Source: Larus michahellis (Eukaryota; Chordata; Aves; Charadriiformes; Laridae). Taken from it: DNA of 64,000 bases. The notes below the pieces were generated by a model. It saw only the letters and a list, made by a program, of their open reading frames with translations. It was not told the origin of the DNA and searched no databases. The stretch is from assembly GCF_964199755.1 (NCBI RefSeq), contig NC_133930.1, forward strand, positions 26,618,071 to 26,682,070, given 5' to 3'. Position numbers and translations under genes: made by a program. Positions 1 to 9,903 of this stretch are shown here, one piece after another (the first letter of the stretch is position 1; every line of letters begins with the position of its first letter).

Positions 1-3000
1 CCACGCTGTGTCCTGTGCTCCGTCCATGTCCCCACCTTGAACTCGGATGACATGAGGTACTACTTGAAAGCCAGATCTATGGAAAAATGCAATGAGACCT
101 CAAACTTGCTATTTCTTTGCACTTGATAATATAGAGAGTGGGTATTTAAACTATCTGGATGAAATTCAGTTTTATTTTAATTTAAAAGATTGATAGCCAC
201 ATATCAGTTTATTTCCTTTGCAAAGCTGCTTGTATGTTTGTATGACACAGTGTCTGTGTATTACTAGAACAAACAATAGCGCACTTCATGCTTTCTGAAA
301 CAGAAAGGAAGATAGTTACTGCCCTGAGGTTCTGGATTCCTTTTGTGTCAGTGTTTATTTGAAAATGCCAGTGATAGGAGATTTATACACAGAAGAGGAT
401 GAAATGATGTCATATTAATTGAAAAGATCTTAATGAACCTTGACAATAAACACAGGGGTCGGTAATGGGAAACAGGCATTACCTACAAGCTGGGATAGTA
501 CAAGACATCCAATACAGTAGTTCTACAGAAAAGATTTTAAAACTACTCTTACATAGCTACAGCTATACCAGAATCTGTCAGATGTTCCTTTCCAGCTGTT
601 TTAAAGCTGTAGACATCACTTGTCTAAAACGTTTCACTACAGCTTAAGTGATTTTTAATAATGCAAATAATCTGTTAGGAAAAGAGAGGTAAAGCTTGTA
701 TAATGATCATAAATGTTCAAACAGTCATCCTATTATCCTATTTTAGCTAGGTTGTCATCCGATCCTTTTGGAAGAGGTCAAACCTGGCGGATTGCTATTT
801 TTATGACTAACAGTATTCTCATTGCTGATACAAAAGAGTTAGCAGCTGTATCAAAGTACTTGTAAAATTTAAATAGCTATGAAAGAACAGGACTAAGAAA
901 CTAAGAACAAAGAAAGAGCAGGATAAAGCATTGAGGTTTTATCCTTGTGGTGTGCAGTCAGGACACTGAACAATATACATATAGTCTTTTCATTGCTTCC
1001 AATAAGGAATTTGAAAGGCAAAAATTAGGTAGAATCAGTGCAATACTCAAATTGCCTGAAGTTTTCTTTTACTGCCTGTGGTCTTTGTGCTGATTCTCCA
1101 ACAAGGACATAGAGAAATGATGTTGAAAGCTCAGTAAGTTTGGGATGTTTAACTATTCATACTGTGCTGTTTTCCATCAAGTACTACATATTGTTGGTCT
1201 CATGATCACCATATGTATTTTCTTCTTCCCCTGAAAGCCAGTGGTTTTGGTTTTTTGTTTTTGTTTTTTTTTTTTTTTTTTTTTTAACACAGAGCTATGT
1301 TATAATTTCCTTTTACATCTCTTTTCATATGCAAAGGGCTACTATGCATACTGTTCTGTGAAAGGAGAAGTAGAGACCAAAAAATACAACAGCTTCAACC
1401 AATCTTAAAAAGCACTCTTGTGCTCCACAAGAAAATTTCAAACTATTTGTGTGGACCCATAAATCTGGACAGCATGTTACAAGCTGGCAATGCCCATGTC
1501 CCAAGGGATATCTTTGTGAGGTGGAAAACTAAAGAATAGGCTCCTACACAAGCCAATTAAATATGTTCCCAATTTACTGCTAGACAACAATCAATACCAA
1601 TTTCTGGGCATTACTGATGATAGCTGAACCCATACCGCTGGCTTATAACAAAAAGTCGGTTTCTCTTATCTCCTCATTGTATAATCCTCAGTGATAAGCA
1701 TCTAGAATCTAAATTACTCAGTGGCCCATAAGTACAGTGGCCAAGGTACTCACAAGCAGAATGTGAGATGCATGACAGACAAGGTAAGACACGATCTTCT
1801 ATGACAGATAACAATTATTTGCATTTGTAAAAATAAACACCGTATTGTCTTTAAAACATCTTCTTTAGCCCACATCTCTGTTTATACAGAATTCATTATT
1901 TTATTACACAAGCAATGTAGTAGCGATTTGAATGCATTTTCCTGAAGTGCTGTTTTCTTGCAACCAGATGTCTGCTCCTTTTTGCTTGCCTTTCTCAGTC
2001 TCCTTCACCACATGTACTGCCTTCAAGCAATGATAACATCTCTCTATCTGGCTATCAGTGTCCCAACGCAGGGAAGTCCAGGCAGGTTGAGACCTCAGCC
2101 AGCCACCTCGGCAGCACCTAGCGACAACCCACTGCCAAGCTATTGCTTTTTCACCTGCCCGCAGGAGCAGCACAGGCCAGTAACATGGTAACTGCGGATG
2201 CTGAAGGACCAAGTGAAAAGCAGGGGAGAAGCCGCAGGTGCAAGGGCGGAGCAGAGCTGGGGATACAGCAGTGCATGGGTGATGGGAATTGTGGTGGAAA
2301 CAGGGAAGGTACTCTGGGACAGGGGGGAAATTATATTATTACAGTGGGAGCCAGCACAAGGAGAGCAGAAGACGTGTTCAGACAGCCAGGCTTTATTAGT
2401 TCTACTGCGCATGAAGTAACTTGCTTTGAATTTTTTGTTCAATGATGTAATACAGTAACTATTTCAATCATTATTTCCTAAGGAAGCAGCAAATAAATAG
2501 TGTAATTCAGGGTGCTTTTTAATGAAGACTATAATTGCAAAAGGCAGGAAAACAGTTTTGAATGTTTCCATAAACTGGAAGAATAGCACCCAACAGTACA
2601 ATCTTTTTTCTAGAATTAACTTGTATAGTTTGTCTTTTACACCGCCACCACTTCCCATGCTTTTTTTTAAATAAGGACATTTTCCTTAGACTTCCAATAC
2701 GGACATGACTGTGATCTCTTCAAGGACACTTATCTTTGTGCCAAAAAGTTGTTCAGCCAAAATTATTTGCCCCTTCTGATACATCTCCTCCCAGCATCAT
2801 TACAAACAATAGCTCTGTCCCCTTTCAGCCTTCATTTTAGCCATCAAATAATGCCATGCTCTGAAATTGTTCCTCAAATCAGCCCTTTTCTGTACATAGA
2901 GCTTGAACTGAGTCTTTCCAGCAGGCATCTCATGGGGATGAGTTATTTGAACCGCAGCACTGTGATCACTATGTGATTCAAAAAAATGTTAAACTGAATT

Positions 3001-3940
3001 TTACAGAAAAAACCAGTGTAATCTCTAAATGCATAATCTTGCCCTTTGTACTGTTGTACCCCTACCAGAAACTGGAAGGTTACATGCATGCATGTCTTCT
3101 CTTACCTCCCTTCTCTCAGCATCTGCATTGTCTGACAAGCTCTGAGCTAGATGGATCCATGGTCTCACCAGTTACAGCACTGCTATTAGTACTATTTCTA
3201 ATTGAATAACCATGAAGATCATCTACATGGGGTGGCTATTCTGAACTATTCTGTGTTGGTAGGTCTTCCAAACTTTGCACGACCTACAAATTCAGCTGGC
3301 ACTCTATCTTCTGAAGTTGTTAACGAAAGTCAATGCTAGTTTTTTAAGGAAGTCCACTAGCATGTCTCGCCAGCCTGGTCACTTCTTTCCATCGTAACTT
3401 GTGATTGCGTGGCTGTCTCCTTAGAGATGGGATAACTGTAAACCTTTCTTCACCATCAATAACCATACCCGTGGCATTGCGTCTTTCTCAGATCTATGAC
3501 ATTGCCTTTATCAAAAAAAAAAAAATAGTTCTCAAAAAGTATCTGTCAGACTTTGCCTTGCCCAGGCTACCTTTATGTTGTGGCCTGTTCTCTTGCCGCT
3601 GCTATGAGAACGAGCCTGGAGCAGCGTTTCACAGAGCGCCAACGGAAACTCCATCCTAAGCGCCAGTTAAAACTTCAAAGCAGGAGCCTCTTGACCTGTC
3701 TACGTGCAGCCCCACGGCGCTGTGGGCTAACGCGTGTTTTCTTCATTTATTCCCCTCTGCCAAGGCGCACGGTGGTGCCGCAGCTCGCCGGGGGTCCGGG
3801 CTCCTCGCTCGGCGCACCCCGGGCCGCCCGGACACCGCTTCCCGGGGGACCCCACCCGCGACGGGAGCGCTCAGCCCGCCCTCTCCTCCCCTCCCCTCCC
3901 CTCCCGACCCCCGTCAGCCTCCTCGTCGGCGGCGACTCAC
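1..3940 (-). other. F2R: F2R intron 1 (3' part outside window)
   Basis: This non-coding stretch follows the splice donor of F2R exon 1 (GTGAGT read on the minus strand, 3935-3940). F2R exon 2, which encodes the whole seven-helix receptor, should give a minus-strand reading frame of more than 1 kb. None is present, so it must lie before position 1. The only clear features are a run of 22 T at 1264-1285 and ordinary AT-rich sequence. Short open frames near 1904-2445 have no recognisable protein features. Confidence 0.65.
1264..1285. repeat. Poly-T run (22)
   Basis: Uninterrupted T22 in F2R intron 1, preceded by a TTTTTTG-rich lead. It has no adjacent recognisable retroelement body. Confidence 0.95.
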
Positions 3941-4028
3941 CGGGGCGGGCGGTGGCGGCGGCGGCGGGCGGCGGGCAGCCCAGCAGCGTCAGGGCGCAGA
4001 GCAGCGCGGCCAGCGCCCCCGGCCCCAT
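3941..4028 (-). CDS. F2R: F2R (PAR1 thrombin receptor) coding exon 1: signal peptide
   Basis: This is the first coding exon of proteinase-activated receptor 1, a thrombin-cleaved GPCR of the plasma membrane. The ATG (4028) has a good Kozak context (GCGGCC before it, G after). The 88 bases encode 29 complete codons beginning MGPGALAALLC, a Leu/Ala-rich signal peptide, then one base of a split codon before the donor GTGAGT. Human PAR1 also begins MGP plus a signal peptide in a short first exon, and the phase-1 junction matches F2RL2 exon 1 in this window. F2R is the expected neighbour downstream of IQGAP2 on the same strand. The ligand-bearing and transmembrane exon is outside the window, so the call rests on signal peptide, splice phase, CpG island and synteny. 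Another signal-peptide gene is possible but less likely. Confidence 0.75.
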
Positions 4029-4086
4029 GGCCGCCGAGCCGGGGCGGGGAAGGGGGTGGGGGGGCGCGGAGAGCTCCCTCCGCTAC

Positions 4087-4114
4087 TCCGTCCGTCCGTC
4101 CGTCCGTCCGTCCG
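4087..4114. repeat. (TCCG)7 tetranucleotide microsatellite
   Basis: Seven uninterrupted TCCG units (CGGA on the minus strand) lie 59 bases upstream of the F2R start codon, within the CpG island. They probably fall in the F2R 5' UTR or core promoter. Confidence 0.95.
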
Positions 4115-4460
4115 GCGCAGGGGGACGCGAGCGCAGCCGAGGCGCGGCGGCTGGCCACCGCCGGGAGGATGAGGAAGGGCCGCCCCAGGGCCGCCGAGGC
4201 TTCCTCCGGCGGCGGGGGAGAGAACGGGGCGGGGGGCGACCGCCTTCCTGCCGCGCCGCCCCGGCGGAGAGGGGGGGCTCCGAGCTGCCCCGCCGCGGGG
4301 GCGGGGAGGACAGCCGGGCCTCGGAGGGCAGGGCAGAGCGTCCCGCCCCCGCAGCACAGCAGCCCGGCCAACAGGCGCCCCCCGCCCCGACGAAAACGGC
4401 AGCGGAAAGCGGCGGCGCCCAGCTGGGAAATGGGGATGGGGTCGTGGGCTCGGGCAGGGC

Positions 4461-5175
4461 GGGAAGGCAGGAGGTGCGGAAGAAAGGGCCTTTCTCAAGG
4501 AATCAGTCCGAGCGGAGTTTGCCGAATTGTCTTTGTGCAGTCCAGATTGGTAGTGCCCCACGGGAGCACAGTTACACGGCCAGTAGAAATCGTTGTGTTA
4601 CTCATAAATGAAAGATCACGCTCCTTCAGAAAAGCTCCTTAATTCATAGATTTCCTTTGTATAAAGTAGACAGCATCAAGCTTGTATTGCACGGGTTCAG
4701 TAGGCTGACTGCTTTACAAATACAGGACAACCCAAAAGCCATTCATTACCCACCTTTGCCATCCTCGTGTCTGTTGTTGCAAGACCCCAGAGGAACTGGT
4801 GCCACTCCTGAGCTCCAGTGGCACGTGCCTTGGCTGGGAGCAAAGCTCGTTCTGTGCTTCAGAGCTGCTCGTGAATCAAGACCTGGTTGAACTGAAACCT
4901 ATGTGAAATCTATAGAGGAGGATATTTTGCTAACTTCAGAGCTATTATTTAGGCTCCTTTTTTTGAAAATACTTACTCCACTGGTGGTTTGAGTGGTCTG
5001 TATTTCTTAGGCCTATAACACAGTCAAAAGCTTTACAAGTAGGCACTCTGGTTTGCTAGGGTATGGTGTTCCATTCTCAACTGTATATCCTTCTGTTTAC
5101 AGTAATACAGACAAAAAAAGTGTCTGTGTGTAAGCTCCATTTAGAATTTGTTCGTATGTATGAAGTGCCTTTATT
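4461..5175. other. Intergenic, upstream of F2R
   Basis: This stretch runs from the edge of the F2R CpG island to the CR1 insertion. Base composition returns to AT-rich. No exon, RNA gene or conserved motif was recognised. Confidence 0.6.
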
Positions 5176-6331
5176 ATTGCAGAAGCACCAAGGGGAAATC
5201 ATGTCTGACTAATCTGATAGCCTTCTACGATGGCATGACTGGATGGATAGATGAGGGGAGGGCGGTGGATGTCTACCTTGACTTCAGCAAGGCATTCAAC
5301 ACGGTCTCCCAAAGCAGCCTCATAGGGAAGCTTATGAAGTGTGGGTTAGATGAATGGACAGTGGGGTGGACAGAAAACTGGTTGAAAGACAGAGCTCAGA
5401 GGGTCGTGATTAGGGGCACAGAGTCTAGTTGGAGGTCAGTGACAAGTGGTGTTCCCCAGGGGTCAGTACTGGGTCCAGTCCTCTTCAATATATCCATCAA
5501 TGACCTGGATGAAGGGATGGAGTGCACCCTCAGCAAGTTTGCTGGTGACACAAAGCTGGGAGGGGTGGCTGACACAGCAGAAGGCTGTGCCGCCACACAG
5601 AGAGACCTGGACAGGTTGGAGATTGGGCAGAGAGGAACCTTATGAAATTCAACAAGGGCAAGTGTAGGGTGCTGCACCTGGGGAAGAGTAACCCCATGCA
5701 CCAGTACAGGTTGGGGACTGACCTGCTGGAGAGCGGCTCTGTGGAAAGAGACCTGGGAGTCCTGGTGGACAACAGGATGACCATGAGCCAGCAATGTGCC
5801 CTTGTGGCCAAGAAGGCCAATGGCATCAAGAAGAGTGTGGCCAGCAGGTGGAGGGAGGTCATCCTCCCCCTCTACTCTGCCTTGGTGAGGCCGCACCTGG
5901 AGTACTGTGTCCAGTTCTGGGCTCCCCAGTTCAAGAAGGGCAGGGAACTGCTGGGGAGGGTGCAGCAAAGGACTACCAAGATGATTAGGGGAGTGGAGCA
6001 CCTCTCTTATGAAGAAAGGCTGAGGGATTTGGGTCTTTTCAGTGTGGAAAAAAGACGGCTGAGGGGGGACCTTATCAACGCTTATAAATACTTCAAGGGT
6101 GGGTGTCAGGAGGATGGGGCCAGGCTCTTTTCAGTGGTGCTCAATGACAGGACAAGAGGCAGTGGGCACAAACTTGAGCACAGGAAGTTGCACCTAAACA
6201 TGAGGAGGAACTTCTTTACTTTGAGGGTGTCAGAGCACTGGCACAGGCTGCCCAGAGAGGTGGCGGAGTCTTCTCCAACTCTGGAGACATTCAAAACCCA
6301 TGTGGACACATTCCTGTGCAACCTGCTGTAG
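5176..6331 (+). pseudogene. Broken CR1 ORF2 (reverse transcriptase C-terminal half)
   Basis: The translation shows reverse-transcriptase blocks: the YLDFSKAF motif, the [14 protein letters not shown] motif and the catalytic box region, followed by the CR1 C-terminal domain ([34 protein letters not shown], split here as two motifs). Two defects are visible. The catalytic FADD box reads FAGD, losing an aspartate needed for metal binding. The reading frame also changes near 5621-5624, consistent with a one-base deletion, so the two halves (about 5148-5645 and 5642-6331) are in different frames. The copy cannot encode an active enzyme. Confidence 0.9.
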
Positions 6332-6411
6332 GTGACCCTGCTCTGGCAAGGAGTTGGACTAGATGATCTCCAGAGGTCCCTTCCAACCCCTACCATTCTG
6401 TGATTCTGTGA
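5176..6411 (+). mobile_element. CR1 LINE, 5'-truncated non-LTR retrotransposon
   Basis: The element begins inside the reverse transcriptase and runs to a typical CR1 3' end: the stretch encoding LPREV, then the GGTGACCCTGCTCTGGC-like segment, the CCTTCCAACCC motif and terminal ATTCTGTG-type octamers (about 6395-6411). The 5' truncation is the usual outcome of target-primed reverse transcription. It lies between the F2R promoter and the 3' end of IQGAP2. The exact 5' boundary is uncertain by some tens of bases, and the subfamily was not determined. Confidence 0.93.
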
Positions 6412-9039
6412 AACTCAGATTGAACTGCAGGGAGTATCTATGTCCTTTAATCTTCGTAAATTAGATTACTGTAAATATAGGAAGTGAATAAAAGAGACCA
6501 AGCCCCTGTTCGTTAAATTTTGTCTGCATATGGGAACCAAATTTAAGTTATTTTTTGCCTCCTGTAGCTATGCAAGTCATCTTGCTGCTTCATCTGTAGA
6601 TAAACTAATTGTAACAGAGGTGAAGAGTTCATGAGTTCTAAGGCTTTTACCTGTTAGCACTTTTTAATTCTACTTCTTAGACTTTTTTCAGAGCTTTGTT
6701 TTTCAGTAGAAGCATGTTGCAGGACAAAAATTCATTCCTGTTAAACACACTAGGTCTACCAAAAAAAGTCTACAACTATTGTAGTAAGATTGCTACATCA
6801 TTAGTGTCTGGGGAAGGAGCCATCTTCCTGCTGTTTAATACACTGATTATCCTGGCATGTCCCGGGTGGCTAGTGACTGCTCAAACAGGATGAGGTTAGA
6901 AGCATATCTCAAAAGCAAAACCAGGCTTCCAGGAAGAGGGTTGTATATCTAGTTATGAACTTTTTTAAAATGAGATGTGACTGTCACTCTTTGGATTTGC
7001 TGTTAGAGGGCAGTTTGTTGCATTGCTCCTGTATTCTTTTAAAAAAAAAAAGAGCTAAAGAAGAAGGTTTGCAGATCAGCGCAAAGTGAAACAGCACAAA
7101 GCTGTTGCTTGTGATGGTGTTTCTGTCTGCTTGGCCAAAGAAAGATGCTGTTCTCCAATTTTCTGGATAGTTTTGGATCTTCAGAGCCCCATCATTTTAT
7201 TTTGGAACTTACCCATTCTAAGTTAGCTGCCAAGTACTCTTAGTCAACTCTAAGGACATGCGGTAGAAAAATGCAAACTGCAGGGCTAACAGGCTAAGCC
7301 TACTGCTTACTGTAATTTCCTTTCACTACCACTGGTTAAGGAAGACAAAGTTGAGAGATAGGCATGCCACCTGTGGTGACAACGATGCATGGTCTCTATT
7401 CAGCTGTACTGGCATTTTCCTCAGGTTTTGCACCAGCAATGCAAGTCTTTCCACATGACTGTTTCATGAATAAAAAGTGGTTTCATCAAGTCCAATCAAA
7501 CCTTGAAGACCCTAAATTGCAGCTTACAGCAGCCTCCAAAAAGCCCCTTTCTTTTTTTGTTGTATTTAGTAGCTGTCGGCAGCATAGGACAGCAGTGGGT
7601 GGGCAGAGGATTACTTTGCTCGTTTGCATGGTACTTAGTATTACTGTCAATCTTACATTTAGGTAAGAATCATTGTCGTCAGTCCTGTTTAGCAGGGTTC
7701 ATTATTTGTTCAGTGACAAGGCCCTAAACTGAAATAGTTAATTAAGAAAAAAAAGCTTCTAAAGGAGTTTAAAGAAATGAAATGGAAATTACTCTTTGAT
7801 GTGCACTAGAAGAGCAGGAAGCCCAAGAAATGGTTGGAAAAGGTGAGCGCTAGCACACAGACTGTACCTTTCATACACGTTGTTACCTGGGGACCAAATA
7901 AGCTTTCATAAGCTTGTGTACATCAGGAAATAACTGAGGAACATGGTGTTTGCATTAGAACTAAGCAGTCACTAGGTGTGTCAAGCGCGTAACACAAGAC
8001 AGCATATCCAGAAGTGACTGACTTCTGCAAAGGCTGGGGGGCTCTAGTATGTCTCACCAGCAGAACTCCAGGCTTTTGACACATTACCTCAAAGGTCTGG
8101 TTGTAGGATCAACATCCCACCTGTGCAGACTTACCTGCTCAGCTACAATTTTTTCAAAAATATGTAGGGATTAGTCAAGCCTGTTACAGGAAAAAAAAAA
8201 GAGGGGGGGGGGCGGACAAAAGATTCTGAGTTTAATTAATATTCAAGTACAACTCATTTATCTCCTATGGAAGTAAGAGTAAAGTGCTTGCTTTCATCTT
8301 CCCATGCAGCTATTTTAAGTCATCACAGGTATTAATACTGCAGCATTTATGTCACGTTAAAGTGGTTTATACATAACTAGCTAGAAGAAAAATGGAAGCA
8401 TGTAGGAGCTGTTTATCTTTTAATTAGGGATATTAGCTGTTTTAAAGTGGTCAAGTGTTTGAATTTAATGCCATGCATAAATGAATGCGTCTAGTAAGTG
8501 TAATCATTTTTTTCAGCTTGTATAATACAGGTCAGTATACCAACTAAACTCATAGTCTGTGTATCTGCCACTGACTGTTCAGTGTTTTATTCCACCTTCA
8601 GAATGAACACTTGTTTAATATTTGCTTTTAAAATGCGTTCCAGAATGCCTCACTATCCGTATTTTAAAATGTTCATCACAAGGGAAGTGAAAGTAGGAAA
8701 TATTTGGTTTATATATTTATCACATTATCTACTGTACACACTTTTGCTCTGTAAATATAATTGATAGTTCATCAGCAAAATCATCATCATGTTCAACGGC
8801 ATAAAGGCCATGAAGTCTTCACTGCTGAACAACCTTCACAAAGTGTACTGTGAGGACAATCAAGCTTAGTCAGATTCAATTTTATAAAAGCACTGAAAGA
8901 GACTCTTTCGCTACCATCTGGATTTGCTGCTTTAATGACTCTTTTAAATGAAATTTAGGAACCAAGACAGTTTAATTAGGTAATGTTTATTTCACATAGA
9001 AGAATCTCCAAGGAATATTTAAAAAACCAACCTAAATAC
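6412..9039. other. Intergenic between CR1 and IQGAP2 3' end
   Basis: AT-rich sequence without a convincing exon. Open frames (6696-6893, 7364-7727, 8582-8764) are short and show no domain or splice pattern. A short A-run followed by about ten G at roughly 8190-8213 is the only conspicuous low-complexity tract. Confidence 0.55.
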
Positions 9040-9789
9040 TGATTTTATTGCATTTATTTTCTTACAAAAAAGACAGACAGGCACAATTTACGTATTCAAA
9101 TACTTCAAACTGAACAGCAACTGTTCACTGTTCAGATTCCCCAATACCACTCCAAAGGCTGTGAAAGTAGAAAATGTCATTTTACACGAGGCAGTAGTGC
9201 ATTTAGTAGGAATGAATCACAAAATATATTTTTGTACAGTAAGATGTTCCTGTCGCTTTATAATTACCTATAAAAATTTTTGAATTGCACAATAAGTTTG
9301 CTTTACAATTGACAACTGCCAGAAAATAGGCTTAGTATGTAACTAAATATTTGCCCAAACTATCCCTTAGAAACAAATTAGGATTTCTTTTGGTAAATGC
9401 TTAGAGTCTAACAAGAACTATATTATATATCTGAGGTCATTTAAAAATGTTTTAATAGGAAGACATTTATATATTCAACTAAAATCAATTTCTGCCTACC
9501 GTAAAATCCATACAACCACAATAGTTGAGTGTTCTAAGCAGTATTTTGATTTGAAAGTACCAACACCAATGAAATCTTGAACTGCTTAATTTAATCTATT
9601 TTGTATTTTTCTGCTTCATTATCAATGTTGAAAAGGCACTGTGTACATTCCTCTGAACATTTGGTGCTTTAGGGATCTTTTTAAAGTTAATATGCCTCTA
9701 ATGACAAACTTCAAACAAATGTTTAAAAGAAAAAAAAATACTGAACAGACTTCCCACTGATGGATGCAGTCCATGGTATCTGAAGACAC
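9040..9789 (-). other. IQGAP2: IQGAP2 3' UTR with tandem polyadenylation signals
   Basis: The stop codon ends at 9790 and an AT-rich tail follows. Two AATAAA signals on the minus strand lie at 9053-9058 and 9044-9049, nine bases apart, and a third at 8986-8991. Cleavage is likely some 10-30 bases beyond one of these, giving a 3' UTR of about 0.75-0.8 kb. The exact end is not determined. Confidence 0.6.
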
Positions 9790-9903
9790 TCATTTTCCAT
9801 AGAACTTCTTATTCAACAAGAATATGAGCAAGTTCACATTCACTTTAGCTTTGTCGAACATTTTCATTACAGCCACACCTTCATACTGCATCTGAAGCAA
9901 ATC
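9790..9903 (-). CDS. IQGAP2: IQGAP2 last coding exon A33
   Basis: Encodes [20 protein letters not shown] and the terminus [13 protein letters not shown], then TGA (9790-9792). The extreme C-terminus is nearly invariant across IQGAPs. The 3' UTR continues in this exon. Confidence 0.97.
   Translation of the reverse strand, partial: DLLQMQYEGVAVMKMFDKAKVNVNLLIFLLNKKFYGK

Larger units (their letters stand above)
3750..4460. promoter_or_regulatory. F2R: CpG island at the F2R promoter / exon 1
   Basis: An abrupt GC-rich, CpG-dense block stands out from AT-rich flanks. It contains CT-rich CCTCC repeats (about 3883-3908), a G-rich run on the plus strand (about 4041-4064) just upstream of the minus-strand start codon, and a TCCG tetranucleotide repeat. 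It surrounds F2R exon 1, so it is taken as the F2R promoter and 5' UTR. No TATA box was seen and the transcription start cannot be placed. Long open frames on both strands here result from the scarcity of AT-rich stop codons. Confidence 0.8.

Noticed and set aside
1904..2445. Overlapping short open frames on both strands in F2R intron 1
   Set aside because: Around 100 codons or fewer, no domain, no splice context, overlapping on both strands; expected by chance.
3937..4561. Long minus-strand open frames in the CpG island (144 and 190 codons)
   Set aside because: These are frame shadows of the GC-rich F2R promoter and exon 1. Only the frame starting at 4028 has a signal peptide and donor.
3553..4642. 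Long plus-strand open frames of 352 and 302 codons
   Set aside because: They lie over the CpG island and are low-complexity Arg/Pro/Gly/Ala translations in two overlapping frames at once. This is what GC-rich DNA with few stop codons gives. No domain or splice support.
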